Shown: positions 17,684-28,256 of the stretch, in pieces | Numbering within the stretch: the stretch's first letter is position 1 | How the letters are laid out: each line of letters starts with the position of its first letter | Source: Amycolatopsis tolypomycina | GTDB taxonomy: Bacteria; Actinomycetota; Actinomycetes; Mycobacteriales; Pseudonocardiaceae | Direction: 5' to 3' | DNA length: 64,000 nt | Assembly (NCBI RefSeq): GCF_900105945.1 | Contig: NZ_FNSO01000002.1 | Location: 744,001 to 808,000 of the forward strand | Program-made: the position numbers and the translations under genes | Notes under the pieces: generated by a model | Databases searched by the model: none | Told to the model about the DNA's origin: nothing | Seen by the model: the letters and a program-made list of their open reading frames with translations, nothing else

Positions 17684-18880
17684 TCACCGTAGCCGGGGGT
17701 CTTCGGGTTCCTCCGGTGGCAGGACGGTGATGGCGACCCCGGAGGGCGGCGTCGGGGTGTCGGCGTAGGCGACGGCCGGATCGGCCCACCCGGGAGCCCG
17801 GTTCGGCAGGTACGCCACCACGGCCGCACCGGCGGCCAGGACGGCGGCCGCGACCAGCAGCCACATGCCGGCGCCGGTGCTGACCTCCAGCGCGACTTCT
17901 TCACCGGCGATGGCGGCCAGCTCGAACCGGCCCATCCCGATGGTGGTGACGACACCGGCGGTGAAGACGGCCCCGGCCGAGAGCAGCCACCGGCTGAGCC
18001 CACGCTCCGGCCGCGAGAAGCCCGCGAAGGCGGCAACGGCGAGCACCACGATCGCCACGACGACCGGAATCCCGACGGGCAGCGCAGGCCGATCGGTCGG
18101 CGGCTGCCCGGTGACCTGGATGCGGTTGCCCCAGGCGGTCTGGGTGATCGTCAGGCGGGCGTCGACGAAGCCCTGGCGGAAGTCGAGCTCCTGGAACATC
18201 TGGAAGAGCGGGAGGAAGCAGCCGCCGACGGCCAGGAGGGCGGCGACGGCGGCGAGGAAGGGTGGGCCGAAGCGGAACCAGGGGGAAGGTGCGGTGGGCG
18301 CTGGTGGCGGTGCGGCTTGGGGGGCCGGCGGGAGTGCTGGTGTGGGGATGCCGGGTATTTCGGCGACGGGGAAGGGCAGGGGTGGGGGCGCGGTTTCGGC
18401 GGGGAACAGCGGTGGGGCGGTGAGCGGGGTGGCCGCCGCGGGGAAGGCCAGCGGGTCCACAGGCGACCGTGCGCCCTCCGCCGACGAGAGCGGCGAATCA
18501 GCGACCGGCGCAGGCGCGCCCGCGCCTGGCTCGGGGCCGGTGGGCCTTGGTGCCTCCACCGGGAAGCTCAACGGCGACTCAGCGGCCCCGGCGAGCCCAG
18601 CCTCGGCGGGCCCCGCGGCCTTGGCGACCTCAGGGACACCAGCGGCCCCGGCGAGCCCAGCCTCCGCGGGCCCGGCGACCTTGGCGACCTCAGGGACACC
18701 AGCGGCCCCGACGAGCCCAGCCTCCGCGGCCTTGGCGACCTCAGGGGCACCAGCGGCCCCGGCGGGCCCGGCGGCTCCGGCGACCTCGGCGGGCCCAGCG
18801 GCCTTGGCTATCTCAGCGGCCCCGGCGGGCTCGGGCTGCGGAGCGGGCTGGGGTGCCGGCTCCCGCGACGTTCTGTCCAC
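17684..18880 (-). CDS. Membrane protein with Ala/Pro-rich repeat N-terminus
   Basis: The first half (to about residue 200) is low complexity, dominated by Ala, Gly and Pro with 20-residue repeats such as GLAGAAGVPEVAKVAGPAEA. The second half has four hydrophobic helices and ends with PPSGVAITVLPPEEPEDPRLR. The same membrane layout and the tail motif TPPSGV-ITVLPPE occur in the adjacent gene at 18930, so the two are paralogues. GTG 18880 is taken as start; TTG 18916 is an alternative. Function unknown. Confidence 0.65.
   Translation of the reverse strand: MDRTSREPAPQPAPQPEPAGAAEIAKAAGPAEVAGAAGPAGAAGAPEVAKAAEAGLVGAAGVPEVAKVAGPAEAGLAGAAGVPEVAKAAGPAEAGLAGAAESPLSFPVEAPRPTGPEPGAGAPAPVADSPLSSAEGARSPVDPLAFPAAATPLTAPPLFPAETAPPPLPFPVAEIPGIPTPALPPAPQAAPPPAPTAPSPWFRFGPPFLAAVAALLAVGGCFLPLFQMFQELDFRQGFVDARLTITQTAWGNRIQVTGQPPTDRPALPVGIPVVVAIVVLAVAAFAGFSRPERGLSRWLLSAGAVFTAGVVTTIGMGRFELAAIAGEEVALEVSTGAGMWLLVAAAVLAAGAAVVAYLPNRAPGWADPAVAYADTPTPPSGVAITVLPPEEPEDPRLR
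18580..18780 (-). repeat. 60-bp tandem repeats within the Ala-rich membrane gene
   Basis: Units of exactly 60 bases (20 codons) repeat about three times with few changes (for example gacctcagggacaccagcgg at 60-base intervals), followed by degenerate copies. The period is a multiple of three so copy changes keep the frame. Confidence 0.8.
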
Positions 18881-18929
18881 CCCTCCGATACTCCGTCCGG
18901 ACTCCCGTCGCGGCAAGGAATCCGGCCGT

Positions 18930-19499
18930 TCAGTCGCGCTCGGGCGGGAGCACCGTGATCACCACCCCCGATGGCGGGGTGTCCGTGTCCGCGTACGCCG
19001 CGTCGGGGTTGGCCCAGTCGGGGTTGTCCGGTGATGCGGGGGTGCGCCAGCTCAGCGCCGTGGCCGCCGCGGCCAGGGCCGTTCCGGCGATCAGGAGCCA
19101 CATTCCGGTTCCGTACGTGATCTCCGCCCGGGCGCTGCTGGGGTTCCCCACGGTCACGCCCTGCATCGCCACCGTGCCGACCGTGCCGAGTTGGAAGGCC
19201 GCCGCGACGACGGTTGTCTTCGGGCCTGCCCTTCGGGAGCCGAGGACGGCCGCGAGCAGGAGGAGGGCGCCGGCCGGCAGCAGGGGGATGCCGAACGGCG
19301 TGTACGGCGAACTCTGCTCTTCCTGGCCGGGGAACGAGTACCAGTACCGCCAGGCGCCGATCACCGAGTGGACCTTTTCGGTTCCGAAGCCGAACGGCTC
19401 GTCACGGACGAACAGCGGCAGGAACGAACCGATGATCGTCAGCGCGCCCGCGAGCGTGGCGAGCGCCGGCACGGCGAAACGGCGGGCATGGGTTTTCAC
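18930..19499 (-). CDS. Four-helix membrane protein, paralogue of the downstream gene
   Basis: A 189-residue protein from GTG 19499 with about four transmembrane helices (VPALATLAGALTIIGSFLPL, LLPAGALLLLAAVLG, GTGMWLLIAGTALAAAATAL). It ends with TDTPPSGVVITVLPPERD, nearly the same tail as its neighbour, which lies 49 bases downstream. A conserved cytosolic tail on duplicated membrane proteins suggests a shared partner or localisation signal (inference). Family unknown to me. Confidence 0.7.
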   Translation of the reverse strand: MKTHARRFAVPALATLAGALTIIGSFLPLFVRDEPFGFGTEKVHSVIGAWRYWYSFPGQEEQSSPYTPFGIPLLPAGALLLLAAVLGSRRAGPKTTVVAAAFQLGTVGTVAMQGVTVGNPSSARAEITYGTGMWLLIAGTALAAAATALSWRTPASPDNPDWANPDAAYADTDTPPSGVVITVLPPERD

Positions 19500-19530
19500 C
19501 CCGCCAATCCTTCACCCGGATCACGGAATG

Positions 19531-19567
19531 CCAAAGGCCCGTCCGGCGGAGCCGGACGGGCCTTTGG
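19531..19567. terminator. Strong bidirectional terminator after rplO
   Basis: A perfect 17-bp stem (19531-19547 with 19551-19567) closes on the loop GGA, 10 bases after the rplO stop. It ends the S10/spc transcript before the membrane genes, which therefore need their own promoter. Confidence 0.85.
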
Positions 19568-19577
19568 ACGAGCAACC

Positions 19578-20024
19578 TCAGTTGGTGGTGGCGGAGCCAC
19601 CGGCCGCTTCGAGCTTCTCCTTGGCGGAGCCGGAGAACGCGTCGGCGGTGACGTTCAGCTTGACGCCGTTCACGTCGCCGTTGCCGAGGACCTTCACCAG
19701 CTTGCCCTTGCGGACCAGACCGCCCTTGACCAGCTCGTCGGCACCGATGGTGCCGCCGTCCGGGAAGACGCGGGCGATGTCGCCCACGTTCACCGGCTGG
19801 TACTCGGTGCGGAAGCGGTTCTTGAAGCCGCGGAGCTTCGGGAGCCGCATCTGGATGGGCATCTGCCCACCCTCGAACCGGGCCGGCACGTTCTTCCGGG
19901 CCTTGGTGCCCTTCGTACCGCGACCGGCCGTCTTGCCCTTCGAACCCTCACCACGGCCCACGCGGATCTTGTCGCGCTTGGCGCCCGGAGCCGGACGCAG
20001 GTGGTGAATTTTAATCGCCGTCAT
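19578..20024 (-). CDS. rplO: 50S ribosomal protein L15
   Basis: Late-assembly protein of the 50S subunit. The 148-residue product has the basic Gly-rich N-terminus ([21 protein letters not shown]) and the conserved C-terminal globular domain, ending in an Ala-rich tail GGSATTN. Its ATG overlaps the rpmD stop (ATGA). Here rplO is the last gene of the transcript, not followed by secY. Confidence 0.97.
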   Translation of the reverse strand: MTAIKIHHLRPAPGAKRDKIRVGRGEGSKGKTAGRGTKGTKARKNVPARFEGGQMPIQMRLPKLRGFKNRFRTEYQPVNVGDIARVFPDGGTIGADELVKGGLVRKGKLVKVLGNGDVNGVKLNVTADAFSGSAKEKLEAAGGSATTN

Positions 20025-20236
20025 GCTGTGTCCTTCGAATTGCTCGCAAGCTCGCTCGCGACCTCCTCGACCTCCACCAGGTGGCGGACGGTGTGGATCA
20101 GGCCGCGCACCTGGGGGGTGTCTTCACGCACGACGCTCTGGCGGATCTTGCGCAGCCCGAGGGTGCGCAGCGACTCGCGGTGAGCGTGCTTCGTGCCGAT
20201 CTTGCTCTTGACCTGCGTGACCTTGAGCTGAGCCAT
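20021..20236 (-). CDS. rpmD: 50S ribosomal protein L30
   Basis: A 71-residue L30 starting [20 protein letters not shown] at ATG 20236, with the [20 protein letters not shown] core. It is a little longer than the 59-residue E. coli protein because of a C-terminal extension ([16 protein letters not shown]). It follows rpsE by one base and overlaps rplO. Confidence 0.96.
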   Translation of the reverse strand: MAQLKVTQVKSKIGTKHAHRESLRTLGLRKIRQSVVREDTPQVRGLIHTVRHLVEVEEVASELASNSKDTA

Positions 20237-20237
20237 G

Positions 20238-20882
20238 TCAGACCCCCTGGCCGGCACGCTGGCGCAGCATCCGGGCCGGGGCGACGTCCTCGAGCGGCAG
20301 GCCACGGCGGGCCGCCACCTCTTCGGGACGCTGCAGACCCTTCAGGGCCGCCACGGTCGCGTGCACGATGTTGATCGCGTTGTCGGAGCCGAGCGACTTC
20401 GACAGCACGTCGTGGACACCCGCGCACTCCAGCACGGCGCGCACCGGGCCACCGGCGATGACGCCGGTACCGGCGGAAGCCGGGCGGAGCAGGACCACAC
20501 CGGCGGCTTCCTCACCCTGGATCGGGTGCGGAATGGTGCCGCCGACGCGCGGGACGCGGAAGAAGTTCTTCTTCGCTTCCTCGACGCCCTTGGCGATGGC
20601 CGCGGGAACTTCCTTGGCCTTGCCGTAGCCGACGCCGACCTGACCGTCGCCGTCGCCGACGACCACCAGGGCGGTGAAGCTGAAGCGACGACCACCCTTG
20701 ACGACCTTGGCGACGCGGTTGATCGTCACGACCTTCTCGAGGTGCGGGGTCTTGTCCTGGGCCGCCCCGCCACGGCCGCTGTCGCGCCGGTCCCGGCGGT
20801 CGCGACGGTCACCGCGGTCGTTGCCGCCCTGCCCGCCGGGTCCACCCTGGCCGCCGCCGAATTGCCGTGTACGTCCCGGCAT
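20238..20882 (-). CDS. rpsE: 30S ribosomal protein S5
   Basis: S5 helps decoding fidelity and mRNA unwinding at the entry channel. From ATG 20882 it has 214 residues. Residues about 10-45 form a Gly/Arg/Asp-rich extension ([17 protein letters not shown]) before the family core [20 protein letters not shown] and [21 protein letters not shown]. The spectinomycin loop ([13 protein letters not shown]) looks wild type. In-frame codons upstream to 20990 overlap rplR and are not used. Confidence 0.97.
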   Translation of the reverse strand: MPGRTRQFGGGQGGPGGQGGNDRGDRRDRRDRRDSGRGGAAQDKTPHLEKVVTINRVAKVVKGGRRFSFTALVVVGDGDGQVGVGYGKAKEVPAAIAKGVEEAKKNFFRVPRVGGTIPHPIQGEEAAGVVLLRPASAGTGVIAGGPVRAVLECAGVHDVLSKSLGSDNAINIVHATVAALKGLQRPEEVAARRGLPLEDVAPARMLRQRAGQGV

Positions 20883-20916
20883 CAGGCTTTCCTTCCATTC
20901 ACGAACTGCTGCATCG

Positions 20917-21315
20917 TCAGAACTCCAACCCCGCCTCACGGGCGGCGTCGGCGAGCGCGGCGATGCGGCCGTGGTAGGCGTTGCCGCCACGGTCGAACAC
21001 CACAGCCGAGATCCCGGCGTTCTTGGCCCGCTCGGCGACGAGGGCCCCGACCTTGGCGGCCTTGGCCTTCTTGTCGCCGTCGACCGCCCGGACGTCCGCC
21101 TCGAGGGTGGACGCCGACGCCAGCGTGTGGCCGGCGAGGTCGTCGATCACCTGCACGGCGATGTGCCGCGAGGACCGCTTGACGACCAGGCGCGGACGCT
21201 GCTCGGTGCCCGAGACCTTCTTGCGGAGCCGGAAGTGCCGACGGGCCTTCGCGACGCGGCGGCGGGTCGAGATGTCCTTGCCCACCGGCTTGCGCTTCGT
21301 AGTCGTGTCGCTCAT
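20917..21315 (-). CDS. rplR: 50S ribosomal protein L18
   Basis: 5S rRNA-binding protein of the central protuberance. The 132-residue product begins [20 protein letters not shown] and carries [20 protein letters not shown] and [29 protein letters not shown] 21315 is taken as start; GTG 21321 overlaps the rplF stop as GTGA and is a possible coupled start two codons earlier. Confidence 0.97.
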   Translation of the reverse strand: MSDTTTKRKPVGKDISTRRRVAKARRHFRLRKKVSGTEQRPRLVVKRSSRHIAVQVIDDLAGHTLASASTLEADVRAVDGDKKAKAAKVGALVAERAKNAGISAVVFDRGGNAYHGRIAALADAAREAGLEF

Positions 21316-21317
21316 GA

Positions 21318-21857
21318 TCACTTACCCGTCTTTCCGACCTTGCGGCGGATCTTCTCACCCTCGTAGCGCAGGCCCTTGCCCTTGTACGGGTCCGGGCGCC
21401 GCAGCTTGCGGATGACGGCCGAGATCTGGCCGACCTTCTGCTTGTCGATGCCCGAGACCGAGAACCGGGTCGGGGTCTCCACCTTGAAGGTGATGCCCTC
21501 GGGGGCCTCGATCTTGACCGGGTGCGAGTAGCCGAGGGCGAACTCGAGGTCCGAGCCCTTGGCCTGCACGCGGTAACCCACGCCGTGGATTTCCATCTTC
21601 TTCTCGTAGCCGGCGGTGACGCCGACGACGAGGTTGTTCACCAGCGTGCGGGTGAGCCCGTGCAGCGCCTTGGAGTTGCGCTCGTCGTCCGGGCGCTTCA
21701 CCAGCAGCGTGCCGTCCTCGTCGCGCTCGACGGTGATCGGCTCGGCGACGGTGTGCTCGAGGGTGCCCTTCGGCCCCTTGACCGTGATGTGCTGACCGTC
21801 GATGGTCACCTCGACCCCGGAAGGGACGGCGACCGGCAGCTTTCCGATGCGTGACAT
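21318..21857 (-). CDS. rplF: 50S ribosomal protein L6
   Basis: L6 lies near the factor-binding centre of the 50S. The 179-residue product starts [17 protein letters not shown] and has [19 protein letters not shown] and the C-terminal [19 protein letters not shown]-binding loop, all standard. Codons upstream to 22064 overlap rpsH and are rejected. Confidence 0.97.
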   Translation of the reverse strand: MSRIGKLPVAVPSGVEVTIDGQHITVKGPKGTLEHTVAEPITVERDEDGTLLVKRPDDERNSKALHGLTRTLVNNLVVGVTAGYEKKMEIHGVGYRVQAKGSDLEFALGYSHPVKIEAPEGITFKVETPTRFSVSGIDKQKVGQISAVIRKLRRPDPYKGKGLRYEGEKIRRKVGKTGK

Positions 21858-21873
21858 GCCTTTACCCCTTCCC

Positions 21874-22272
21874 TTACCAGACGTAGGCGAGGACTTCGCC
21901 GCCCACGCTGTTGCGCTTGGCCTGCCGGTCCGTCTGCAGGCCACCGGACGTCGAAATGATCGCGATGCCCAGGCCGCCGAGGACCGACGGCAGTTCGGTG
22001 GACTTTGCGTAGACCCGCAGACCGGGCTTGGAGACGCGCCGCAGGCCGGCGATGCTCCGCTCACGGTTGGGGCCGTACTTGAGCTCGACGACGAGGTTCT
22101 TGTGCTTCTCGCCCGGCTCGTCGTGGTAACCCGCGATGTAGCCCTCGCGCTTGAGGATCTCGGCGATGTTCGCCTTGAGCTTCGAGTGCGGGAGCTTGAC
22201 CTCGTCGTGGTACGCCGAGTTCGCGTTGCGCAGACGCGTCAAGAAGTCTGCGATGGGGTCGGTCATCGTCAT
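21874..22272 (-). CDS. rpsH: 30S ribosomal protein S8
   Basis: S8 binds the central domain of 16S rRNA and in enteric bacteria represses the spc operon. The 132-residue product begins [25 protein letters not shown] 22266 is an equally plausible start. The C-terminal signature [26 protein letters not shown] is intact (split here by family-typical spacing). Confidence 0.97.
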   Translation of the reverse strand: MTMTDPIADFLTRLRNANSAYHDEVKLPHSKLKANIAEILKREGYIAGYHDEPGEKHKNLVVELKYGPNRERSIAGLRRVSKPGLRVYAKSTELPSVLGGLGIAIISTSGGLQTDRQAKRNSVGGEVLAYVW

Positions 22273-22362
22273 GGTGACCTGTCAACCTTTCTCGCCTGGT
22301 TCCCCGCCGCCCGGTACACGGGCGGCAGGGCCTGTGGCGAATCTGGAGTTAAAAAGAAGCTC

Positions 22363-22548
22363 TTACCAGCTGGACTTGCGGACGCCGGGCAGCTCGCCCG
22401 CGTGCGCCATCTCGCGAAGGCAGATCCGGCAGAGCCCGAACTTGCGGAACACGGCGTGCGGGCGGCCGCACCGCTGGCAGCGGGTGTAGGCGCGCACGGC
22501 GAACTTCGGCTTCTTCGCGGCCTTGTGGACCAGTGCTTTCTTGGCCAT
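22363..22548 (-). CDS. rpsN: 30S ribosomal protein S14 type Z (zinc form)
   Basis: The 61-residue short S14 has the zinc ribbon Cys24-Cys27 and Cys40-Cys43 ([14 protein letters not shown]) and ends GVRKSSW. Actinobacteria often hold a second, zinc-free S14 under Zur control elsewhere; this is the housekeeping version. It lies 4 bases after rplE. Confidence 0.97.
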   Translation of the reverse strand: MAKKALVHKAAKKPKFAVRAYTRCQRCGRPHAVFRKFGLCRICLREMAHAGELPGVRKSSW

Positions 22549-22552
22549 CGGC

Positions 22553-23116
22553 TCAGTTCTCCTTGAACGGGAAGCCGAGCTTGCGCAGCAGCGCCCGGCC
22601 CTCGTCGTCGTTCGTGGCGGTCGTGACGACGGTGACGTCCATGCCGCGGGGGCGGTCGATGGAGTCGGGGTCGATCTCGTGGAACATCGACTGCTCGTTG
22701 AGACCGAACGTGTAGTTGCCGTGGCCGTCGAACTGCTTCGGCGAAAGCCCGCGGAAGTCGCGGATACGCGGCAGCGCGATGGTCAGCAGCCGGTCGAGGA
22801 ACTCCCACATCCGGTCGCCGCGCAGCGTGACGCGCGCGCCGATCGGCTGGCCCTCGCGCAGCTTGAACTGCGCGATGGACTTGCGGGCCTTCCGGACCTC
22901 GGGCTTCTGGCCGGTGATCAGGGCGAGGTCCTTGACCGCACCCTCGATCAGCTTGCTGTCGCGGGCGGCGTCGCCGACGCCCATGTTCACGACGACCTTC
23001 GTCACGCCCGGGATCTGGTGGACGTTCTCGAAGGAGAATTCAGCCTGCAGCTGGCCCTTGATCTCGTCGCGGTAGCGCACCTTGAGGCGCGGCGCGACCT
23101 TCTCTGCGGTGGTCAT
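22553..23116 (-). CDS. rplE: 50S ribosomal protein L5
   Basis: L5 anchors 5S rRNA and contacts P-site tRNA. The 187-residue product carries [47 protein letters not shown] signature and ends FPFKEN. Its start shares one base with the rplX stop, showing tight coupling. Confidence 0.97.
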   Translation of the reverse strand: MTTAEKVAPRLKVRYRDEIKGQLQAEFSFENVHQIPGVTKVVVNMGVGDAARDSKLIEGAVKDLALITGQKPEVRKARKSIAQFKLREGQPIGARVTLRGDRMWEFLDRLLTIALPRIRDFRGLSPKQFDGHGNYTFGLNEQSMFHEIDPDSIDRPRGMDVTVVTTATNDDEGRALLRKLGFPFKEN

Positions 23117-23433
23117 CAGATGTCCTTACCGTTCCGGCGCGAGATCCGGACCTTCTTGCCGTCCTCGCCGATGCGGTAACCCACCCGGGCCGGCTTGCCG
23201 TCCGAGTCGACGACCATCACGTTCGAGACGTGGATGGGCGCCTCCTGCGTGACGATGCCGCCGGACTGCGCACCGCGCTGGGTCTGGCTGATCCGCGTGT
23301 GCTTCTTGATCCGGTTCACGCCCTCGACCAGCACGCGCTCGCGCTCCGGGTAAGCCTGGATGACCTTGCCCTTGGCGCCCTTGTCCTTGCCGGCGATGAC
23401 GACGACCGTGTCGCCCTTCTTCACCTTCATCAC
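23116..23433 (-). CDS. rplX: 50S ribosomal protein L24
   Basis: Assembly-initiator of the 50S. The N-terminal KOW motif [20 protein letters not shown] is clear in a protein of 104-105 residues. Start is GTG 23433 or ATG 23430, overlapping the rplN stop (GTGATG). The C-terminal [18 protein letters not shown] is typical. Confidence 0.97.
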   Translation of the reverse strand: MMKVKKGDTVVVIAGKDKGAKGKVIQAYPERERVLVEGVNRIKKHTRISQTQRGAQSGGIVTQEAPIHVSNVMVVDSDGKPARVGYRIGEDGKKVRISRRNGKDI

Positions 23434-23798
23434 AGCACCTCCGGCGCGAGCGAAATGATCTTCATGAACTTTCGGTCGCGCAGCTCGCGGCCCACCGGAC
23501 CGAAGATGCGGGTGCCGCGGGGCTCGTTGTCGTTCTTGATGAGCACGGCGGCGTTCTCGTCGAACCGGATGTAGGAACCGTCCGGACGACGGCGCTCCTT
23601 GACCGTGCGGACGATGACGGCCTTGACGACGTCGCCCTTCTTCACCCCGGCAGCCGGGATGGCGTCCTTCACGGTGGCGACGATGATGTCGCCGATGCCG
23701 GCGTAGCGCCGCCCGGAGCCACCGAGAACGCGGATGCAGAGGATTTCCTTCGCACCCGTGTTGTCGGCTACCCGAAGCCGCGACTCCTGCTGGATCAC
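23430..23798 (-). CDS. rplN: 50S ribosomal protein L14
   Basis: L14 contributes to intersubunit bridges. A 122-residue protein of standard length beginning [20 protein letters not shown] and ending [10 protein letters not shown]. It follows rpsQ after 78 non-coding bases, the widest gap in this part of the cluster. Confidence 0.98.
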   Translation of the reverse strand: MIQQESRLRVADNTGAKEILCIRVLGGSGRRYAGIGDIIVATVKDAIPAAGVKKGDVVKAVIVRTVKERRRPDGSYIRFDENAAVLIKNDNEPRGTRIFGPVGRELRDRKFMKIISLAPEVL

Positions 23799-23876
23799 GT
23801 CTACTCCTGTATGTCGCGCCGGTTCTCGCCCGGACGAGCGAGCCTTGCGGAACTAAGAACTCTTAAAGAGCCCTGC

Positions 23877-24155
23877 TTACTTGGCCTTCTCCACGATCTG
23901 CACCAGGCGCCACCGCTTCGATGCCGACAGCGGGCGGGTCTCCATCAGGGTGACCCGGTCGCCCACGCCCGCCTCGTTGTTCTCGTCGTGCACCTTCACC
24001 TTGGAGGTGGTGCGGACGACCTTCGAGTAACGGGGGTGCTTCTTGCGGTCCTCGAGCTCGACCACGATCGTCTTGTTCATCTTGTCCGAGACGACGTAGC
24101 CCTCGCGGACCTTGCGGTCGTTCCGGGCCGGCGTCTCGGTGGTGGGCTCGCTCAT
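23877..24155 (-). CDS. rpsQ: 30S ribosomal protein S17
   Basis: Primary 16S rRNA-binding protein with an OB fold. The 92-residue product has [19 protein letters not shown] and [24 protein letters not shown]. It overlaps rpmC by the ATGA-type junction (24152-24155). Confidence 0.97.
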   Translation of the reverse strand: MSEPTTETPARNDRKVREGYVVSDKMNKTIVVELEDRKKHPRYSKVVRTTSKVKVHDENNEAGVGDRVTLMETRPLSASKRWRLVQIVEKAK

Positions 24156-24400
24156 GCGGCACCTTCACTCTCGGCGTCGGGGGCAACGGACAGGCCGAGT
24201 TCGCGCTCGCGCATGACCGTGTAGATCCGCGCGATGTCCGTGCGGACGGTGCGCAGACGGCGGTTGTTGTCGAGCTGCCCGGTCGCCATCTGGAAGCGGA
24301 GGTTGAAGAGCTCCTCCTTGTATTCCTTCAGACGCAGGACGAGCTCTTCCGCGGTGAGCTCACGCAGCTCCGATGCCTGAGCGGCACCTGCGTTAGCCAT
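24152..24400 (-). CDS. rpmC: 50S ribosomal protein L29
   Basis: Two-helix protein at the tunnel exit that helps dock SRP and trigger factor. The 82-residue product includes [27 protein letters not shown] and a short Ala/Glu tail. It shares a base with rplP and overlaps rpsQ. Confidence 0.97.
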   Translation of the reverse strand: MANAGAAQASELRELTAEELVLRLKEYKEELFNLRFQMATGQLDNNRRLRTVRTDIARIYTVMRERELGLSVAPDAESEGAA

Positions 24401-24819
24401 CAGAACTCACCACCTTCACGGGTCACGATGCGGCACTTCATGGGCAGCTTGTGGATCGCGCGGCGCAGCGCCTCGCGAGCCGTCTCCTCGTTCGGGAACG
24501 AGATCTCGAACATCACGCGGCCCGGCTTCACGTTGGCGATCCACCACTCGGGCGAACCCTTACCGGAACCCATGCGGGTCTCGGCCGGCTTCTTGGTCAG
24601 CGGGCGGTCCGGGTAGATGGTCGTCCACACCTTGCCACCACGCTTGATGTGACGGGTCATGGCGATACGAGCGGACTCGATCTGCCGGTTCGTCACGTAG
24701 CTGTGCTCAAGCGCCTGGATGCCGTACTCGCCGAAGCTGACCTTCGTGCCACCCTTGGCGGCGCCGTGGCGCTTCGGGGAGTGCTGCTTCCGGTGCTTGA
24801 CCCTGCGCGGGATGAGCAC
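24400..24819 (-). CDS. rplP: 50S ribosomal protein L16
   Basis: L16 organises the A site of the peptidyl transferase centre. The 139-residue product begins [20 protein letters not shown] and carries [23 protein letters not shown] and [20 protein letters not shown]. It lies 3 bases after rpsC. Confidence 0.98.
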   Translation of the reverse strand: MLIPRRVKHRKQHSPKRHGAAKGGTKVSFGEYGIQALEHSYVTNRQIESARIAMTRHIKRGGKVWTTIYPDRPLTKKPAETRMGSGKGSPEWWIANVKPGRVMFEISFPNEETAREALRRAIHKLPMKCRIVTREGGEF

Positions 24820-24822
24820 GTC

Positions 24823-25655
<833 letters not shown>

Positions 25656-25656
<1 letters not shown>

Positions 25657-26075
25657 TACCGGCCACCTGCCTTCTTCTTGCTCTGAGCCTTCTGCGCGAC
25701 GGCCGGACGCGACTCCACCTCGACGGTGATGTGGCTGGTCCGCTTGCGGATCCGGTACGCGCGGCCCTGGGCCCGCGGGCGGATGCGCTTGAGGGTGGGG
25801 CCCTCGTCGGCGTACGCGTTCTTGACCCAGAGCGTCTCCGGGTCCAGCTGAAGGTTGTTCTCGGCGTTGGCCACGGCGCTGGCGAGCACCTTCGCGACCG
25901 GCTCGCTGGCCGCCTGGGGGGCGAACCGGAGCACGGCCAAGGCGTCGGCGGCGCTACGTCCCTTGATGAGCTCGATCACCCGGCGCACCTTGGTCGGCGA
26001 GTCCCGGACGAAGCGAGCCCGCGCGTACGCCGTAGGCAGTTCAGCCTCGGTCGTCACGTCGTTCTGGGCGTTCAT
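25656..26075 (-). CDS. rplV: 50S ribosomal protein L22
   Basis: Its beta-hairpin lines the exit tunnel and is a macrolide-contact site. The 139-residue product has [20 protein letters not shown], the tunnel loop [20 protein letters not shown] without visible deletions, and a basic C-terminal tail ([12 protein letters not shown]). Confidence 0.97.
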
Positions 26076-26106
26076 CGCTACTTCCCTTGTCTTGTTTCGT
26101 GCCCGC

Positions 26107-26388
26107 TCAGCGGCGGCGCGACTTGCGGTCGTCCTTGATGTGGCCCTTGAAGGTCCGCGTCGGGGCGAACTCGCCCAGCTTGTGACCCACCATGGCCTCG
26201 GTGACGAACACCGGGACGTGCTTGCGTCCGTCGTGCACGGCGATCGTGTGACCCAGGAAGTCCGGGATGATCGTCGAGCGGCGCGACCAGGTCTTGATGA
26301 CCGTCTTCTTGCCCGATTCGTTCAGCGCGTCCACCTTCTTGAGCAGGTGGTCGTCCACGAACGGGCCCTTCTTAAGGCTGCGTGGCAT
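26107..26388 (-). CDS. rpsS: 30S ribosomal protein S19
   Basis: S19 forms a head complex with S13. The 93-residue product begins [20 protein letters not shown] and has [20 protein letters not shown] and [20 protein letters not shown], all standard. Confidence 0.98.
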   Translation of the reverse strand: MPRSLKKGPFVDDHLLKKVDALNESGKKTVIKTWSRRSTIIPDFLGHTIAVHDGRKHVPVFVTEAMVGHKLGEFAPTRTFKGHIKDDRKSRRR

Positions 26389-26406
26389 GTGCTTCTACCT
26401 CCCTGC

Positions 26407-27243
26407 TCAGCGCTTGTTCTTGCCGGTGCGACGGCGGCGGACGATGAGGGCGTCGGAAGCCTTGCGGCGACGCGTGCGGCCCTCGGGCTTACCGTTCGGG
26501 TTGACCGGGTGGCGACCACCGGAGGTCTTGCCCTCACCACCACCGTGCGGGTGGTCGACCGGGTTCATGACGACACCGCGGACCGTGGGGCGCTTGCCGC
26601 GCCAGCGGTTGCGGCCGGCCTTGCCCCAGTTGATGTTGGCGTGCTCGGAGTTGCCGACCTCGCCGACCGTGGCGCGATTGCGCACGTCCACGTTGCGGAT
26701 CTCGCCCGAGGGGAGACGCAGCTGGGCGTACGGACCGTCCTTGGCGACGAGCTGCACCTTCGCGCCCGCGGACCGCGCCATCTTCGCGCCGCCGCCGGGG
26801 CGGAGCTCGATCGCGTGGATCACGGTGCCGACCGGGATGTTGCGCAGCGGCAGGTTGTTGCCCGGCTTGATGTCGGCCCGGGGGCCGTTCTCGACGGTGT
26901 CGCCCTGCTTCAGCTTCTCCGGCGCGATGATGTAGCGCTTCTCGCCGTCGGCGTAGTGCAGCAGCGCGATGCGAGCGGACCGGTTGGGGTCGTACTCGAT
27001 GTGCGCGACCTTGGCGGGGATGCCGTCCTTGTCATTGCGACGGAAGTCGATGACGCGGTAGGCGCGCTTGTGGCCGCCACCCTTGTGCCGGGTGGTGATC
27101 TTGCCGGACGAGTTGCGACCGCCCGAACCGCTCAGCGGACGAAGCAGCGACTTCTCCGGGGTGGAGCGGGTGATCTCGGCGAAGTCCGAGACGCTCGAAC
27201 CGCGACGACCCGGGGTCGTCGGCTTGTACTTGCGGATGCCCAT
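26407..27243 (-). CDS. rplB: 50S ribosomal protein L2
   Basis: L2 is required for peptidyl transferase activity and subunit joining. The 278-residue protein starts [20 protein letters not shown], has the SH3-like and OB modules and the C-terminal signature [20 protein letters not shown], whose His is the family residue near the active site. Confidence 0.98.
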   Translation of the reverse strand: MGIRKYKPTTPGRRGSSVSDFAEITRSTPEKSLLRPLSGSGGRNSSGKITTRHKGGGHKRAYRVIDFRRNDKDGIPAKVAHIEYDPNRSARIALLHYADGEKRYIIAPEKLKQGDTVENGPRADIKPGNNLPLRNIPVGTVIHAIELRPGGGAKMARSAGAKVQLVAKDGPYAQLRLPSGEIRNVDVRNRATVGEVGNSEHANINWGKAGRNRWRGKRPTVRGVVMNPVDHPHGGGEGKTSGGRHPVNPNGKPEGRTRRRKASDALIVRRRRTGKNKR

Positions 27244-27258
27244 TGTCAGCTCAGTCCT

Positions 27259-27570
27259 TTACGCGGTGGGTCCGCCGAAGATCTCGATCGCCTTGCTTTC
27301 GGGCGAAAGAGTCACGATGGCGCGCTTGGTGTCCTTGCGCTTGCCGAAGCCGGCGCGAGTCCGCTTCCGCTTGCCCTGGCGGTTGGCCGTGTTGACGCTG
27401 ACCACCTTGACGCCGAACACCTTTTCGACCGCGATCTTGATCTGGGTCTTGTTGGCGTCCGGGCGGACGATGAACGTGTACTTGTGGTCCTCGAGCAGCC
27501 CGTAGGACTTCTCCGAGATGACCGGCGCGAGCAGGATGTCGCGGGGGTCCGGAATGGCGACCGAACTCAC
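27259..27570 (-). CDS. rplW: 50S ribosomal protein L23
   Basis: Docking site for trigger factor and SRP at the tunnel exit. A 103-residue protein with [20 protein letters not shown] and [20 protein letters not shown]. Its start overlaps the rplD stop by the ATGA-type junction. Confidence 0.97.
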   Translation of the reverse strand: MSSVAIPDPRDILLAPVISEKSYGLLEDHKYTFIVRPDANKTQIKIAVEKVFGVKVVSVNTANRQGKRKRTRAGFGKRKDTKRAIVTLSPESKAIEIFGGPTA

Positions 27571-28256
27571 TTCTCGTCACTCCCTTCCGTGACCTCGCCC
27601 GACCGCGCGGAAGCCTTGACGGACTTGCCACGGACGGGGCCGGCGACGAACGCGTCGTACGCGGCCTTGGTGAACACGACGTCGTCGTTGACCAGCACGT
27701 CGTAGGTGTTGAGCTGGTCGGCCCAGAGGATGTGCACCTCGGGCAGGTTCCGCAGGGAAACCCAGCTCAGCTCGTCGGCCCGGTCCAGCACCACGAGCAC
27801 GCGCTTCGCGGCCGTGACGGCGGCGAGGGCGGTCTTGGCGGCCTTGGTCGACGGCTTCTCGCCGGTCACCAGCTCGGTGACGACGTGCAGCTGGCCGGCG
27901 CGGGCCCGGTCGGAGAGGGCGCCACGCAGAGCGGCGGCCTTCATCTTCTTCGGGGTGCGCTGCGAGTAGTCACGCGGCGTGGGGCCGTGGACGACGCCAC
28001 CGCCGGCGAACTGCGGCGCGCGGGTCGAACCCTGGCGGGCACGGCCGGTGCCCTTCTGGCGGTACGGCTTCTTGCCGCCACCGCGAACCTCACCACGGGT
28101 CTTCGTGTCGTGCGTGCCCTGGCGCGCGGCGGCCTGCTGGGCCACCACGACCTGGTGCATCAGCGCGACATTGGCCTGCACGTCGAAGATCTCCTCGGGG
28201 AGGTCCACGGTGCCGTCGGCTTTACCGGCCGGGGTCTTCAGCTCGACGCTTGTCAT
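27567..28256 (-). CDS. rplD: 50S ribosomal protein L4
   Basis: L4 lines the exit tunnel and in proteobacteria also represses the S10 operon. The 229-residue product has the tunnel extension [29 protein letters not shown] loop and a C-terminal alpha/beta domain. A basic tail ([21 protein letters not shown]) extends it. Overlaps rplC and rplW at both ends. Confidence 0.98.
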   Translation of the reverse strand: MTSVELKTPAGKADGTVDLPEEIFDVQANVALMHQVVVAQQAAARQGTHDTKTRGEVRGGGKKPYRQKGTGRARQGSTRAPQFAGGGVVHGPTPRDYSQRTPKKMKAAALRGALSDRARAGQLHVVTELVTGEKPSTKAAKTALAAVTAAKRVLVVLDRADELSWVSLRNLPEVHILWADQLNTYDVLVNDDVVFTKAAYDAFVAGPVRGKSVKASARSGEVTEGSDEK

